Shown: positions 18,613-27,066 of the stretch, one piece after another | Layout of the letters: every line of letters begins with the position of its first letter | Position numbering within the stretch: position 1 is the stretch's first letter | The notes under the pieces: generated by a model | What the model saw: the letters and a program-made list of their open reading frames with translations, nothing else | Told to the model about the DNA's origin: nothing | Database searches by the model: none | Translations under genes and position numbers: made by a program | Origin: Elusimicrobiota bacterium | GTDB lineage: Bacteria; Elusimicrobiota; Elusimicrobia; Elusimicrobiales; UBA9959 | Assembly (NCBI GenBank): GCA_029267355.1 | Contig: JAJUJA010000008.1 | Span: forward strand, 1-34,793 | Direction of reading: 5' to 3' | Length of the DNA stretch: 34,793 bases

Positions 18613-19560
18613 ATGAGCAAAGAACTTTGGGTAGTAACAGGCGGAGCCGGCTTTATAGGCTCAAACATTACGGAAGAGCTTTTGAAAAGAAAGAAAAAAG
18701 TGAGGATTTTTGACAATTTTTCAACTGGGAAAATGTCTCATATAGCCGAGTTTAAGGACAAAATAGAAATTTTTAGGGGAGATTTGAGAAAACCTTCAGA
18801 TTTAAAAAGGGCTCTCCAAGGCGCCACTTATGTGATACATCAGGCCGCGCTTCGCTCCGTGCCGAAATCTGTTGACAATCCAAAAGATTGCAATGAAGTA
18901 AATGTCACAGGCACTTTGAATCTTCTTATGGCGGCCAAAGAGGCGAAAGTCAAAAGAGTGGTATATGCTTCTTCAAGCTCCGTTTACGGCGATAATAAGG
19001 TGTTTCCTCAGAATGAGAGTCTGAAACCGTCTCCTATTTCTCCCTATGCGGTAAGCAAGCTTGCGGCTGAGAATTATTGCGTGATGTTTACCAAAACCTA
19101 CGGCCTTGAAACTGTTTCCCTGAGATATTTTAACGTTTTCGGGCCGAAGCAGGACCCTGAATCTCTTTATTCGGCTGTAATACCCAAGTTCATAGAGCTG
19201 GCTGCCGCTAAAAAACCTCTCGTCATACATTGGGACGGCAAGCAGTCAAGAGACTTTACTTATGTGAAAAATGTGGCTGAAGTGAATATCCTTGCCGCCT
19301 TAAACCCCAAAGCTGCAGGCAAGGTCTATAATGTTGCCGTCGGCTCAACCATTTCTCTTCTGGATATAGTAAAAATGCTTGAGGAGATTTGCGGCTATAA
19401 ACTTGAAAAAATGTTCACACCCATGAGAAAGGGCGACATAAGAAAGACATGGGCGGATGTCAGCGCTCTCAAAAAAGATTTCGGATACAAACCTGCCGTG
19501 CTGTTCAGAGAAGGGCTGGAAAAGACATGGAACTGGTTTACGGGGGAGGAGAAAAAATGA
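18613..19560 (+). CDS. NAD-dependent epimerase/dehydratase (extended SDR; WbpP/UDP-GlcNAc 4-epimerase-like)
   Basis: VTGGAGFIGSNITEELL, AALRSVPKSVDNP, YASSSSVYGD, YAVSKLAAENY (YxxxK), RYFNVFGPKQDP. Confidence 0.88.
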   Translation: MSKELWVVTGGAGFIGSNITEELLKRKKKVRIFDNFSTGKMSHIAEFKDKIEIFRGDLRKPSDLKRALQGATYVIHQAALRSVPKSVDNPKDCNEVNVTGTLNLLMAAKEAKVKRVVYASSSSVYGDNKVFPQNESLKPSPISPYAVSKLAAENYCVMFTKTYGLETVSLRYFNVFGPKQDPESLYSAVIPKFIELAAAKKPLVIHWDGKQSRDFTYVKNVAEVNILAALNPKAAGKVYNVAVGSTISLLDIVKMLEEICGYKLEKMFTPMRKGDIRKTWADVSALKKDFGYKPAVLFREGLEKTWNWFTGEEKK

Positions 19561-20123
19561 TATTTTACAAGGACAAAAACAATGCGGGCTGGATAGAAGT
19601 GATATGCGGCAGCATGTTTTCAGGCAAGACTCAGGAGCTTATAAGAAGGCTTAAACTGGCTACCATCGCCAAACAGAAAGTACAGGTTTTCAATTCCTAC
19701 CTTGACACCAGATATGCCAAGCAGCATATAGTCTCTCACGACAAAAATATGCTTAAGGCGCATCCGGTAAAAAACGCCAGGGAAATACTGAAACTTGTTG
19801 AGCCTGATACCAGAGTTGTAGGTATAGATGAGGCTCACTTTTTCTCAGATGATATAGTGGAAACAGCCAATAAGCTGGCAGATTCAGGCAAAAGAGTGAT
19901 AGTGGCGGGGCTGGATATGGATTACAGAGGAGAACCTTTTTCTCAAATGGCCAAGATAATGGCAGTGGCCGAATATGTTACAAAAAATCTGGCTATTTGC
20001 ATGGTTTGTGGCGATCCGGCGCATTACAGTCAGCGTCTTACAGACAGCTCCAAAAGAATAGTTGTAGGCGCGCAGGATAAGTACGAAGCCAGATGCAGAA
20101 AATGTTTCAGACCGGAAAAATGA
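19557..20123 (+). CDS. tdk: Thymidine kinase
   Basis: WIEVICGSMFSGKTQELIRRL, VGIDEAHFF, VIVAGLDMDYRGEPF, zinc cysteines CMVCG...CRKC. ATG 19557 overlaps the epimerase stop; the ORF-track start at 19449 is an upstream extension. Confidence 0.95.
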   Translation: MIFYKDKNNAGWIEVICGSMFSGKTQELIRRLKLATIAKQKVQVFNSYLDTRYAKQHIVSHDKNMLKAHPVKNAREILKLVEPDTRVVGIDEAHFFSDDIVETANKLADSGKRVIVAGLDMDYRGEPFSQMAKIMAVAEYVTKNLAICMVCGDPAHYSQRLTDSSKRIVVGAQDKYEARCRKCFRPEK

Positions 20124-20124
20124 T

Positions 20125-20619
20125 ATGTATGTGAGCGACAATACCCCTCCGCTTTTCAGGGATTTTTTCAGTCTGGGCCAGTCCTTGTCGCCTTCAAACA
20201 GATGGCTTAAGCTTTCCGAGATGATTCCATGGGAAAAAATAGACAGAGTCTACTCGGAAAACTTTTCTCCAAACAGCGGCCGCTATGCTTTGGACAGCAG
20301 GCTTGTTTGCGGCCTTTTCATTGTAAAATACATCAAGAACCTTACTGATGAGGAAACTGTGAGAGAATACGAGGAAAATCCCTATATTCAGGCATTTTGC
20401 GGCAAGATACATTTTTCAAAGGAAAGCGAATTTTCGGTTTCCATGCTTTCGGAGAGGCGCAAGCGGCTTGACCAAAAGTTTTGGGATTTTTGGAATTCAG
20501 AAATATTGACGCTTCTTGATGAGCAGAAATTTTTTAAATTTCCTAAAAATAAGAAAGACGGCGGCTGTTTTTTATCTTCTTTTTTCTGCGCGCTTAAAGC
20601 CAGATTATTCCGTTCCTAA
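20125..20619 (+). pseudogene. Truncated IS5/IS1182-type transposase (N-terminal DUF772-like domain only)
   Basis: SLSPSNRWLKLSEMIPWEKIDRVYSENFSPNSGRYALDSRLVCGLFIVKYIKNLTDEETVREYEENPYIQAFCG is the typical transposase N-domain. The ORF stops at 164 aa with no DDE domain. Confidence 0.75.
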
Positions 20620-21920
20620 TTCCTGCTCCACGAAGGAGTATAAGAATTTCCTTTCAGGTTTTCGTTCAAGGGGTGCGGGGCGCTGCCGTCTATATCCATG
20701 ACAAAAATTTCGCGCCGCCCTCGTCTTGTGGAAGTGAAAAGTATAAATCTTGAATCAGGCGAAAAGCAGGGGTCTTCATTGTCGCCTTCGCTTCTTGTCA
20801 GACGAAGGATCCTGCTGCCTGTCGGGTCGGTTATAAAAATGTTCATCTTTTCCCTGGGAGTTTCTCTGGCGGAAAAAGCTATCCATTTGCCGTCGGGCGA
20901 CCAGTCCGGAGAGTCAGCCCAATTCAGTCTAGTTATCTTTCTGGTTTTGCCGGTTTCAAAATCATAAATGTGTATTTGAGGATTGCCTGAGATATCGCTT
21001 ACAAAAACTATTTCCTTGCCGTCGGGAGAAAAAGCCGGGGAAGAACTTACTGAAAACTGCTTTATAAGCTTTTTAAGTTCTTTTGTCCTTGTTTCCATCA
21101 CATATACCGAAGGGTCTCTGCCTCTGGAAAGAGTCAGGACCATTTGAAGTCCGTCCGGAGAAAAACCGCCCGGCACATTAAGTCCCTGATAGGTGGAGAA
21201 TGGGGAAATGGTTCCCTTTTTGAAATTTATCTCATAAATGTCAGGGTTTCTGTTCTTATAGGTGGTGTAATAAAGCTTGTATGAATCATTTGACCATACA
21301 GGCAGAAATGAAATGCTTTTGTGATTCGTAAGCCGGAAAAGATTTTCACCGTCATAATCTGAAACGTATATTTCCTTGTATCCGCTTGAATCGTTGGCGA
21401 AGGCTATTTTGCTTGAAGATATGCCCTTTTTGCCCGCAATTGAAAAGATTATGTCGTCGGAAAAAATATGCGCGGCCTTTCTCAAAGATTTTTGAGAAAA
21501 AGAATAGCTCTTTTCAAATATTCTCTTTGCTTTATCCGTTTCAAATATCATGCCTTTCATAGTAAAACTTTCAGAAGAGCAGGACAGCTCGCTGAAAATA
21601 TAATACGGCGATTTTTTTGAAAAATGCTCAAGGGCTTTGGAAGAATATTCAAGAGAGAGCGGGTCCAGAGGATCTTCGGCTATCTCAAAATACCTTGAAT
21701 ACATCAAGTCTGCGCGTACTATCTCCCTCAAACTTATGGCGGACTCCAGGCAATTCTGATCGGATGAAAGCGGCTTAAAGGAAGCCAAAAAAATTTCTTT
21801 CGGCTTAGCCGGCGAAAGTTCAAGGCCTATATAAACCTGAGTATTTTGCGCCAAAGCCGATGAGCAGAAAAAGAGTGCGAAAAAGAAGAATAATTTACTT
21901 TTTGACTGGCTTTTTGGCAT
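20616..21920 (-). CDS. tolB: TolB periplasmic beta-propeller protein
   Basis: Signal peptide, N-terminal TolB domain, WD40-like/PD40 repeats (PAFSPDGKEIVFVSDISGNPQIHIYDFETG, PDWSPDGKWIAFSAR, PCFSPDSRFILFTSTRRGRREIFVMDIDG); adjacent to pal and cpoB. Confidence 0.93.
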   Translation of the reverse strand: MPKSQSKSKLFFFFALFFCSSALAQNTQVYIGLELSPAKPKEIFLASFKPLSSDQNCLESAISLREIVRADLMYSRYFEIAEDPLDPLSLEYSSKALEHFSKKSPYYIFSELSCSSESFTMKGMIFETDKAKRIFEKSYSFSQKSLRKAAHIFSDDIIFSIAGKKGISSSKIAFANDSSGYKEIYVSDYDGENLFRLTNHKSISFLPVWSNDSYKLYYTTYKNRNPDIYEINFKKGTISPFSTYQGLNVPGGFSPDGLQMVLTLSRGRDPSVYVMETRTKELKKLIKQFSVSSSPAFSPDGKEIVFVSDISGNPQIHIYDFETGKTRKITRLNWADSPDWSPDGKWIAFSARETPREKMNIFITDPTGSRILRLTRSEGDNEDPCFSPDSRFILFTSTRRGRREIFVMDIDGSAPHPLNENLKGNSYTPSWSRN

Positions 21921-22647
21921 TTTGTTCCGGCTTTGCCTGAATGTCCTCTTTTTTAAGCATATCCTTTGCGATTTTGGCTTCCGCGCCGGTAGGGAAATCC
22001 TTTAATATCGATTTGAGATACCTTAAGGCTTCTTTTTTCTTTTCATCATTTTTCAGGGCAAGAAGAGATTGCGCATACTTAAGCCTGACTGAAGGCGTTT
22101 TTAAGTAGTTTGGATACTTTTCCAGTATTTTAGCGTAGAATATGGCTGCTTCTTCATAATTTTTTTTCTCAAACAGTATCTCGCCGCTGTAATAGTAGGC
22201 GTTATCGGCATTTTCATAGCCGGGATATTTTGCAAGGTATTCCGCAAACAGTTTAAGAGCTTCATCTTTATTTGAGGATGAATAAGCGGCTACCGCAGAA
22301 GAGTAAAGTTTAGCCGGCAATATCGTCTTCTCCACATCTTCCTGCTGTTTTTTGACAGTTTGGCCTATATAGTTTATTTTCTTGTCGGTAAGCGAGCCGT
22401 ATTCGTCTATCTTGGCCGACAGCTTGCCGATATCTGAAGAGAGATCTTTCATATTTTCAGATGAAGCGTTAAGGGAGGCGTTGAGATTGTCTATCTTCAA
22501 AGCCAAGTCTGCCTGATTTTTCTGCATCGTTGAAAGGTTGGCGTTCAAGTCATCTATCTGGCTTTGCAGCAAAAGCATGTCATTCTGCGTTGCCATGCAG
22601 CCCGCCAGCGTCAGCAAGGGAATTGCAGCCAGAATCTTTCTGTTCAT
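21895..22647 (-). CDS. cpoB: CpoB/YbgF-like Tol-Pal system TPR protein (predicted lipoprotein)
   Basis: LTLAGC lipobox, coiled-coil N-region, C-terminal TPRs (YPGYENADNAYYYSGEILFEKKNYEEAAIFYAKILEKYPNYLKTPSVRLKYAQSLLAL); between pal and tolB. Confidence 0.85.
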   Translation of the reverse strand: MNRKILAAIPLLTLAGCMATQNDMLLLQSQIDDLNANLSTMQKNQADLALKIDNLNASLNASSENMKDLSSDIGKLSAKIDEYGSLTDKKINYIGQTVKKQQEDVEKTILPAKLYSSAVAAYSSSNKDEALKLFAEYLAKYPGYENADNAYYYSGEILFEKKNYEEAAIFYAKILEKYPNYLKTPSVRLKYAQSLLALKNDEKKKEALRYLKSILKDFPTGAEAKIAKDMLKKEDIQAKPEQNAKKPVKK

Positions 22648-23162
22648 TTTGACACCTTCGTTTCCGCCCTTCTGTTCTTTGCCCAGCAGGCGTCATTGTC
22701 CTCTTTGCACAAGGGGCTTTCTTCGCCGTATGAAATGGTGCCTATTGAGGTTTCCGGAACTCCAAGTTTCATATAGTAGTCTTTTACGACATTGGCTCTT
22801 TTCTGGCCGAGAGCCAGATTGTACTCTATGGTGCCTCTGTTGTCGCAATGGCCTTCCACAAGCACGGTCCATTTCTTTTCTTTGAGTATTTTGGCATTTT
22901 CAGAAAGGATTTTTGCCATATCGGGGCTTATTTCATACTTGTCAAATTCAAAAAATATCGTGTTTATCCCTTCGCTGGAAGAAAATTCCGGAGCCCTTAT
23001 ATCGGCTTCCTGGCCGATTTGGCCTTCCATGGCCGAGACGTCCTCAACCTTCTGCACAGATTCCTGCTGCTGAGCCGGCTGGGCTGTCTTAACATTCTTT
23101 TTGCTGCAGGCAAATGAAAACACAAAAGCGAGAGATAAGAAAGGGTAAACGAAGTTTCTCAT
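22644..23162 (-). CDS. pal: Peptidoglycan-associated lipoprotein Pal (OmpA-like)
   Basis: Signal ending FSFACSKK, INTIFFEFDKYEISPDMAKIL, VLVEGHCDNRGTIEYNLALGQKRANVVKDYY, WAKNRRAE. Confidence 0.93.
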   Translation of the reverse strand: MRNFVYPFLSLAFVFSFACSKKNVKTAQPAQQQESVQKVEDVSAMEGQIGQEADIRAPEFSSSEGINTIFFEFDKYEISPDMAKILSENAKILKEKKWTVLVEGHCDNRGTIEYNLALGQKRANVVKDYYMKLGVPETSIGTISYGEESPLCKEDNDACWAKNRRAETKVSK

Positions 23163-23197
23163 AAATCCTCCAAATTCCGAGTATTACAGCACTTTCA

Positions 23198-23226
23198 ATT
23201 ATATCAAAAAAATACCCGTATGTTAA
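23198..23226 (-). promoter_or_regulatory. Promoter for pal-cpoB-tolB: TTAACA-17 nt-TATAAT (minus strand)
   Basis: Reverse complement reads TTAACA TACGGGTATTTTTTTGA TATAAT; GGAGG precedes the pal ATG. Confidence 0.65.
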
Positions 23227-23230
23227 AAAA

Positions 23231-23239
23231 TGCTAAAAT
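23231..23239 (+). promoter_or_regulatory. Extended -10 element TGCTAAAAT for the polyprenyl synthase gene
   Basis: TGC TAAAAT ending 9 nt before ATG 23249; same 11-mer TGCTAAAATAT as upstream of rpmE. Confidence 0.5.
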
Positions 23240-23248
23240 ATCGCTTCA

Positions 23249-24196
23249 ATGGAAAAAGCCGGTGAAATGATATTACAAGTCAAATCTGAGATTGGAAAGT
23301 CTTTTTCTTTTCTCGGTGAAGAAATCATTTCCCCAAAGGAAGCCGATTATTTGTCTTTGGGCAAGGCTGTGCGTTCCAGATTCTCTTTCTACATAGGTAA
23401 AGCCCTGGACATTCCGGTTGAGAAATCTCTGACACTGGCTGTATGCGCTGAAATAGTGCATAATGCCTCGCTTCTCCACGATGATTGCATAGATGAGGCC
23501 GTTTTAAGAAGGGGCCGGCCTACCGCAAATTCGGCTTTGGGCATCAATAAGGCCATACTTATAGGCGATTTGGCAATGGCCGCGGCTTTTAAAAAGGCGG
23601 AAAATCTTTCCTGCGAAATCTCGTCGCAGCTTGTGGCGGCTGTCGGGAAAATGGCTGAGAGCGCTTTGCTTGAAGAAAATTTTAAGAACAAGCTCATAAA
23701 CAGAACGGATTATTACAGGGTCGTTTCCGGTAAAACGTCGGCCCTGTTCCGCTGGATGGCCGTTTCTTCGGCTTTTTTTGTAAAAGAGCCTTTTTTTGAA
23801 AAAACTGCCGCAGCGGCGGAAAATTTCGGCCTTGCCTTTCAAATAACCGACGACGCGATAGATATTGAAAATTGCGGCGAATCCGGGAAAGACTGCCTGA
23901 AAGACCTTTCTGAGGGGAAATGCTCCATGCCTTTGATAATAGCTCTTGAGAATGAAAATTTCAGGCGCGAAAATGAAACGATGATAAGAGATTTCTTTTC
24001 CTCTCCCGTCAAGGACCTTGCCGCCGCAGCTGATATCGCCGCAAAAATCAGGGAAGGCGGATTTTGCGCCAAAGCCAGAAAAGAGGCGGAAAAAAAGGTC
24101 CTTGATATAAAAGATTTGATTTGCGATTTCCCCAATCGCGAAGGAATAAACGAATTTTACGGGCTTGCGATGAGCATTTGTTCAAGAAGCTTTTGA
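23249..24196 (+). CDS. Trans-isoprenyl (polyprenyl) diphosphate synthase
   Basis: First Asp-rich motif LLHDDCIDEAVLRRGRPTANSALG and second FQITDDAIDIE; GDLAMAAAF. Confidence 0.9.
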   Translation: MEKAGEMILQVKSEIGKSFSFLGEEIISPKEADYLSLGKAVRSRFSFYIGKALDIPVEKSLTLAVCAEIVHNASLLHDDCIDEAVLRRGRPTANSALGINKAILIGDLAMAAAFKKAENLSCEISSQLVAAVGKMAESALLEENFKNKLINRTDYYRVVSGKTSALFRWMAVSSAFFVKEPFFEKTAAAAENFGLAFQITDDAIDIENCGESGKDCLKDLSEGKCSMPLIIALENENFRRENETMIRDFFSSPVKDLAAAADIAAKIREGGFCAKARKEAEKKVLDIKDLICDFPNREGINEFYGLAMSICSRSF

Positions 24197-24236
24197 AGAT
24201 GTAACGCAAGTAACTCTTATTGTTACAAACTTTTTC

Positions 24237-24265
24237 TTGTCATACTTGCCTGCATAATGTAAAAT
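24237..24265 (+). promoter_or_regulatory. Promoter for the FecR-barrel-giant protein locus: TTGTCA-17 nt-TAAAAT
   Basis: TTGTCA at 24237-24242, 17-nt spacer, TAAAAT at 24260-24265; upstream of GGAGG-ATG at 24330. Confidence 0.6.
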
Positions 24266-24329
24266 GTCCGTATGTTTCTGCTCACGGGCGGCTTTGCGGA
24301 ATTTTGATTTTATATGCGATGGAGGACTT

Positions 24330-25838
24330 ATGCGGTCCATTTTTGTTTTTGCTTTGTTTTTGTTAATGGAAACTTTTTCATTTTGCGCCTATCTCAGCGA
24401 GGTGAAAGGAGAGGTATTTATCAAGCCGCAGGATTCGGCTTTCTGGAACAAAATAGAATCACAGGCCGGCAATTTGAAGATAAAAAACAGAGATGAGATA
24501 AGGACCTCCAGAGCATCCTCGGCTGAAATCGTTATGGACGACGGCAGCAGGATAAAGATCGCTCCTTTTTCTTATTTCAGACTGGAAGAGGAAAACCAGA
24601 CGGCTGCGAAAATAAATTTAATGGCCGGCAAAATAAGAAACTGGGTGAAGAAATTTTCAAAAAAATTTGACGTTAAGACGCCAACGGCCGTTTGCGCCGT
24701 AAGAGGAACAGATTTTATGGTCGCAGTTGACATGGAAGGCGGCACAAGGGTTGAGGTTTATGACGGCAGCGTGGCTGCCGGCGATTCAAGGGGCAGAGAG
24801 ATACTGGTGAGAAAAGGGGAAATGATAGAAGTGGGCAAAGACGGCCTTGGCGAAAAAATGGAAAATAAAAATCCGCCCCAAGAAATGGCCTCTTCCATAG
24901 GCGACAAGAAAGAAGCCGCGAGGAAGGAGCTTTATTCCGAGATTTCAAAGGATGCGGTAATAAAACAGGCGCAGGCCGAAATGCAGTCTGCCGAGTACCA
25001 GAACAGAAAAACCGCCATAGACGCCTACGGCCTGAGAGTGAGAATGGAAGAGTACATAGTAAGGCCGGCAGACAATCAATTCAAATATGTAGTATTAAAT
25101 ACGAGGAAAGATTCCTTCAATTTCGGGAAAATACTTTTCACATTTAATTCGCCTTTGCCTGAGGACTTGTCCATGGCCACTAAAAATATGCTCTATTATG
25201 AGGGCAGCTCCGCGCCGCAATGGTATTTGACCGAAATGAACAGCGTTATTTCAAATACCTACGACAAAGTTACGGAAGACGCTTCCGGCGGAAAGATGAT
25301 AGCCGATAATGCCTCCGCTCCTTCTTATTGGACTCATTTTTTCTCTAATTACGGCGTATATTTTGCAGGGCCGGCAGAGGGCGCTGAAAACGGCGGACTC
25401 GGGCGGCTTTTGTGGAAATATTCCGACTCCAACAATAACAACATCGCGGACAGCGGTGAATTTGTTTTCCTCGGCAACAGGACAGTAACCTCCGTGACTT
25501 CAATTTCTTCCTATCAGAAGCAATACAATTTCAATGACGGTTCTTCAATGATAGCCACAAGGATAAATCCTTCTGGGGACGATGTGTTTGATAACATTGT
25601 AAGGAACGAATATTCGGATGGAACATGGATAAATACCAGAGATTATCTTCTCTTTGATGACGGCAAAATCGCTTCCGCAGGCGATTTTGCTTCTTCAATA
25701 GGCGGAGTTTCACGTTCCGATATAGCCGACAGGCTGAATTTTGAGAGAGTTTATGAAAGTTCGCTGTTTCAGGGAAGGAAAATTGACCTGGAATTCTCGG
25801 CGAAACTTTTAAAAGACGCGGGTCTTATAAGGTTTTAA
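24330..25838 (+). CDS. Secreted FecR-domain protein
   Basis: Signal peptide MRSIFVFALFLLMETFSFCA, FecR-like core (VKGEVFIKPQDSAFW..., NRDEIRTSRASSAEIVMDDGSRIKIAPFSYFRL, VKTPTAVCAVRGTDFMVAVDMEGGTRVEVYDGSV). Start set at 24330 from the GGAGG SD and signal peptide. Confidence 0.82.
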   Translation: MRSIFVFALFLLMETFSFCAYLSEVKGEVFIKPQDSAFWNKIESQAGNLKIKNRDEIRTSRASSAEIVMDDGSRIKIAPFSYFRLEEENQTAAKINLMAGKIRNWVKKFSKKFDVKTPTAVCAVRGTDFMVAVDMEGGTRVEVYDGSVAAGDSRGREILVRKGEMIEVGKDGLGEKMENKNPPQEMASSIGDKKEAARKELYSEISKDAVIKQAQAEMQSAEYQNRKTAIDAYGLRVRMEEYIVRPADNQFKYVVLNTRKDSFNFGKILFTFNSPLPEDLSMATKNMLYYEGSSAPQWYLTEMNSVISNTYDKVTEDASGGKMIADNASAPSYWTHFFSNYGVYFAGPAEGAENGGLGRLLWKYSDSNNNNIADSGEFVFLGNRTVTSVTSISSYQKQYNFNDGSSMIATRINPSGDDVFDNIVRNEYSDGTWINTRDYLLFDDGKIASAGDFASSIGGVSRSDIADRLNFERVYESSLFQGRKIDLEFSAKLLKDAGLIRF

Positions 25839-25848
25839 CGGAGGGTAA

Positions 25849-27045
25849 ATGAGATTTTTACTTTTCTTTGCTTTATTTCCGGTTTTGGCTCAGATGTCAT
25901 TTGGCGCTGTTAAATATAATCCTGTAGGCGATTTGTCCGTTTACGGAGGGAAATATTATCTTGACGGGGATTCGGCTTCGGCTGATCTGAAGATTGACGC
26001 TTTTTTCTCGCCATCTTTTATTTTTGACGAAAAAAACGAATTCTATCCCGTATATATGGGTTACTATAACGGCACTCAGGATGTTCAGGAACTTGCAGGC
26101 GGCGGGGTGCTTACAAGGCAGAGACAGGAGCACACACTTTCTCTTAAGTATGTGAGAGTGAACGATTTTGATAAGATAAAACCGAGAATTTCCTATTCAA
26201 AAGCCCTTGTAAAGGAGACAAAGGACGAAAAATGGGGCGACGGCCTGTTTGACTACGATACTATATCTCTAGGAGTTGAATTTGAGCAGGAAAGACCTCA
26301 TGGAACCTTCTCTCAATCCTACGATTATTTTTCCGTTAGATATCCGAATTATTCCTCGCTTATTTCCTCTGCGGATACCGTCATAGATACCACCACATAC
26401 AGCGAGCTTTCAAAGAATGCCGGGGACAATACCTTGAACAATTCATCTCACAGGGCCGCTTTTTCGTATATATGGTTTCCGAACACTGACGTTATGAAAA
26501 TATCCGCAAGTTTCACCTACAGAACTTATTCGGATCAGAGCGTGGTATCAAAGACTGGAGGATTTAAATCGGAAAAAAGAAAGGATATGCTGGCAGGATT
26601 TGGTTTCAGGTGGGAAAAACCTTCAAAAAAGCTTCCTCTTTCCTTTGATTTTGCCTTTGACAGGCAGCTTTCAAATCAAAATTCCTATGACGCTTCAAGA
26701 ACAAAGTATATAGACGATTTTTACGGCTATACGAGGTTATCAGCCGGACCAAGGGCCGATTTCTTTTTCAAAAACGGCTCATCATTCGGCTACGGACTTA
26801 ACTGGGAAAAAATTTACTATTCAGGCAGGCTTGCCCAGGACGCGGCTGGAAATTACAGGAATGACACCATACATCAGGAGTTTTGGCTCAACAGCCTTTA
26901 CTTCCGCTATCCTTTGGGCAAAAAGATATTTGTCAGAGTTAATTATTCTTATCAGGCCTCAAGCTCAAATATGAGATATGAAGCCGGCTACAGGTACAAT
27001 TACTCGGCCAGTTCATGGCTTGCCGGCTTGCAGTGGGAGTTTTAA
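25849..27045 (+). CDS. Predicted outer-membrane beta-barrel protein
   Basis: Signal peptide; alternating aromatic/polar strands (YFRYPLGKKIFVRVNYSYQASSSNMRYEAGYRYNYSASSWLAGLQWEF) ending in Phe; ACGGAGG SD. Confidence 0.65.
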   Translation: MRFLLFFALFPVLAQMSFGAVKYNPVGDLSVYGGKYYLDGDSASADLKIDAFFSPSFIFDEKNEFYPVYMGYYNGTQDVQELAGGGVLTRQRQEHTLSLKYVRVNDFDKIKPRISYSKALVKETKDEKWGDGLFDYDTISLGVEFEQERPHGTFSQSYDYFSVRYPNYSSLISSADTVIDTTTYSELSKNAGDNTLNNSSHRAAFSYIWFPNTDVMKISASFTYRTYSDQSVVSKTGGFKSEKRKDMLAGFGFRWEKPSKKLPLSFDFAFDRQLSNQNSYDASRTKYIDDFYGYTRLSAGPRADFFFKNGSSFGYGLNWEKIYYSGRLAQDAAGNYRNDTIHQEFWLNSLYFRYPLGKKIFVRVNYSYQASSSNMRYEAGYRYNYSASSWLAGLQWEF

Positions 27046-27066
27046 GATTTTTACGAGAGGTGTTTT

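Noticed and set aside
22538-23117. Plus-strand ORFs opposite pal/cpoB (115, 93, 89 aa)
   Set aside because: Antisense to confident pal and cpoB frames.
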